Assembly (NCBI GenBank): GCA_049421025.1
Contig: JBMSMG010000088.1
Location: 1-6,257, forward strand
DNA: 6,257 nucleotides
Direction: 5' to 3'
Source: RGUW01 sp049421025
GTDB taxonomy: Bacteria > Cyanobacteriota > Cyanobacteriia > PCC-6307 > Cyanobiaceae
A program made the position numbers and the translations under genes. The notes beneath the pieces were generated by a model. The model saw nothing but the letters and a program-made list of their open reading frames with translations, had not been told where the DNA came from and ran no database searches. Positions 4,962 to 6,257 of this stretch are shown here, one piece after another. Every line of letters begins with the position of its first letter. Position 1 is the first letter of the stretch.

Positions 4962-5703
4962 GCTGGTTCCCCAGGTGCTGCCCGATGCGGCAGCGGTGGC
5001 CGAGCGGGTGGCTTCGCTGCTGCTCACGGCCAGGCTGGAGAATCCTTCCCGCCCCTTGGGCCTGGCTACCGGCCGCACGATGGAGCCGGTCTATGCGGCC
5101 TTGCGGGTGCGCCTGGACGCCTTGAATGCCCCTGAGCGCGAGCACCTGCTTCGCGGTTGGCAGAGCTTCAACCTCGATGAGTACGTGGGCCTGGGGCCTA
5201 GCGATCGCACCTCGTTTGCCGCGGCCATGCAGCGGCAGCTGACGCAGCCTTTGGGGCTTGATCCGGCTCAGGTGCATCTGCCCAACGGCCTTGCCAGCGA
5301 TCCTTTGGCTGAGGCCCGCCGCTACGGCGAGCAGGTCGCCGCAGCCGGAGGAATCGGTCTGCAGCTGCTGGGTCTGGGCCTCAATGGCCATGTGGGCTTC
5401 AACGAGCCGCCCTGCTCTTCTGAGGCCGCCTGCCGCTGTCTGGTGCTGAGTGATCAGACCCGCCAGCAAAACGCAGCTGGTTTCGGCGGCGATGCCGAAA
5501 ATGTGCCGCAGCGTGCGATCACCTTGGGTCTGGCCGAGATCCTGGCTGCTGATGCTTTGGTGATGGTGGTCACGGGTTCTGCCAAAACCGCTGTGCTGCG
5601 TCGTTTGTTGCAGGAGGAGCCCAACGCAGAGCTGCCGGCGAGCTGGCTCAGGGGGCATCCGCGCTTGACCCTGTTGGTTGATGCGGCGGCCTGGTCTGGC
5701 TGA
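4942..5703 (+). CDS. nagB: Glucosamine-6-phosphate deaminase family protein (NagB-like)
   Basis: A 253-residue cytoplasmic sugar-phosphate isomerase/deaminase. NagB converts glucosamine-6-phosphate to fructose-6-phosphate and ammonia. Motifs: phosphate-loop region GLATGRTMEPVY at 40-51; FNLDEYVGL at 76-84 with D79 matching E. coli D72; GLGLNGHVGFNEP at 144-156 with H150 and E155 matching H143 and E148; VPQRAITLG at 188-196; GSAK at 212-215 with K215 matching K208; and PASWLRGHP at 232-240. It lacks the C-terminal extension of E. coli NagB, like the short Bacillus type. Two positions differ from E. coli: N148 replaces D141, and A179 occupies the place of the phosphate-contacting R172. The ATG at 4942 is preferred; the frame also holds an ATG at 4891, which would add 17 unlikely residues. 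It overlaps the SpoIID-like gene, suggesting one operon and coupled translation. A 6-phosphogluconolactonase is less likely because FNLDEY and GHVGFNEP are NagB-type. Confidence 0.85.
   Translation: MPTAIPELVPQVLPDAAAVAERVASLLLTARLENPSRPLGLATGRTMEPVYAALRVRLDALNAPEREHLLRGWQSFNLDEYVGLGPSDRTSFAAAMQRQLTQPLGLDPAQVHLPNGLASDPLAEARRYGEQVAAAGGIGLQLLGLGLNGHVGFNEPPCSSEAACRCLVLSDQTRQQNAAGFGGDAENVPQRAITLGLAEILAADALVMVVTGSAKTAVLRRLLQEEPNAELPASWLRGHPRLTLLVDAAAWSG
5201..5208. repeat. HIP1 octamer
   Basis: GCGATCGC, the highly iterated palindrome abundant in many cyanobacterial genomes, occurs once here, inside the NagB-like gene. A single copy in 6.3 kb is well below the density of HIP1-rich genomes, but it is compatible with a cyanobacterial source. 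Confidence 0.6.
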
Positions 5704-5735
5704 TGGCGAGGTGCGCCGATGGTCGCGCAAGCCGT

Positions 5736-6257
5736 TCAGGCTTCAAGCAACGACTCATCGGCACTGAGGTTGGACGCGACAGTACGCACGTCATCGAGCG
5801 ACTCCAGCGCATCGAGCAGCCTCAGGCCTTGGTGCAGCAGCTCGGACTCATGGAGCTCACAGTGGCTCAAGGGCACCCAGCGGTGCTCCCAGCTGCGCAC
5901 CGGTAGATCGAGCTGCTGCAGCCGCTCTTGCAGCAGCTGCAGATCGGCAAAACCTGCCTGCACCTCGGCCTGCGTGGGGCTCAGCAGCTCGTAGCCCACG
6001 ACAGCAGGCCCACCGCTGTCCTCAAGGCTCATGAGTTGCTCGAGCAGAACCTCCTCGTTCAGGCTTGCTTGATCGGGCTGATGACGCTCTTGTGCATTGC
6101 TTTGCCAGCCCAACAGCACGATGGAGCGGTGCTCAAACAGATACCCGACGCAGCCGGTTTCACCTAGCCGTCCGCCGTGCTTGCTGAAAGCCAGGCGCAG
6201 CTCGGCCGCGGTGCGGTTGCGGTTGTCGGTGAAGGCCTCGACCAGCACGGCCACGCC
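5736..6257 (-). CDS. YebC/PmpR/TACO1-family protein (partial, N-terminus outside window)
   Basis: The frame is open to the window edge; the visible 173 residues are about the last two thirds of a protein that is usually about 240-250 long. The start lies beyond base 6257: the GTG near the edge is internal, since the codons read GVAVLVEAFTDNRNRT, the conserved middle of YebC proteins. Further family features are AELRLAFSKHGGRLGETGCVGYLF and, near the C-terminus, the segment LLDALESLDDVRTVASNL. Members bind DNA as regulators in some bacteria (PmpR) or act on ribosomes as translation activators (TACO1, and YebC proteins that relieve stalling at proline-rich stretches); which applies here cannot be told. 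The gene converges on the NagB-like gene with only 32 bases between stops and no clear terminator in that gap. Confidence 0.92.
   Translation of the reverse strand, partial: GVAVLVEAFTDNRNRTAAELRLAFSKHGGRLGETGCVGYLFEHRSIVLLGWQSNAQERHQPDQASLNEEVLLEQLMSLEDSGGPAVVGYELLSPTQAEVQAGFADLQLLQERLQQLDLPVRSWEHRWVPLSHCELHESELLHQGLRLLDALESLDDVRTVASNLSADESLLEA

Noticed and set aside
4939..5730. A 263-codon open frame on the - strand opposite the NagB-like gene.
   Set aside because: It is a shadow of a GC-rich coding region. It has low-complexity Gln/Arg-rich content and no family motif, while the + strand frame has clear NagB motifs.

Overview
The window looks like a piece of chromosome from a GC-rich cyanobacterium, most likely a picocyanobacterium of the Synechococcus/Cyanobium group. 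The evidence is the oxygenic-photosynthesis genes psbV (cytochrome c-550 of photosystem II) and petF (plant-type [2Fe-2S] ferredoxin), the compact gene spacing, the general lack of strong Shine-Dalgarno sites, and a single HIP1 octamer (GCGATCGC). The genus is an inference from protein similarity as I remember it; no search was run.

Layout, left to right. Bases 1-56 are the last 17 codons of an upstream gene, very probably serA. Its stop overlaps the start of prmA (56-970, + strand). A hairpin covers the prmA stop. petF follows (1102-1401, +) with a strong hairpin in its leader, two more stem-loops at and just after its stop, and a clear rho-independent terminator (1471-1493). A small unrecognised gene lies at 1514-1891 (+). 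It converges on psbV (1990-2508, -) across a bidirectional terminator (1924-1952). Upstream of psbV on the same strand is rnz (RNase Z; best start is GTG at 3557). Divergent from rnz is a secreted SpoIID/LytB-family protein (3606-4961, +), whose last 20 bases overlap a NagB-type gene (4942-5703, +). The right edge holds the C-terminal two thirds of a YebC/PmpR/TACO1-family gene on the - strand (5736-6257, cut by the window).

Functionally most of this is housekeeping: serine synthesis, ribosomal protein methylation, photosynthetic electron transfer, tRNA 3'-end processing and translation-associated regulation. The most interesting coupling is the overlapping spoIID-like/nagB-like pair, which would link cell-wall glycan cleavage to amino-sugar-phosphate metabolism in an organism that does not sporulate. 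The NagB-like protein also departs from the E. coli enzyme at two active-site positions. The second theme is RNA structure: petF is bracketed by hairpins on both sides. I saw no mobile element, CRISPR array, tRNA, rRNA or defence system, and nothing that amounts to a wholly new system. Every gap over 100 bases is described in the entries, and no gene-free stretch exceeds 300 bases.
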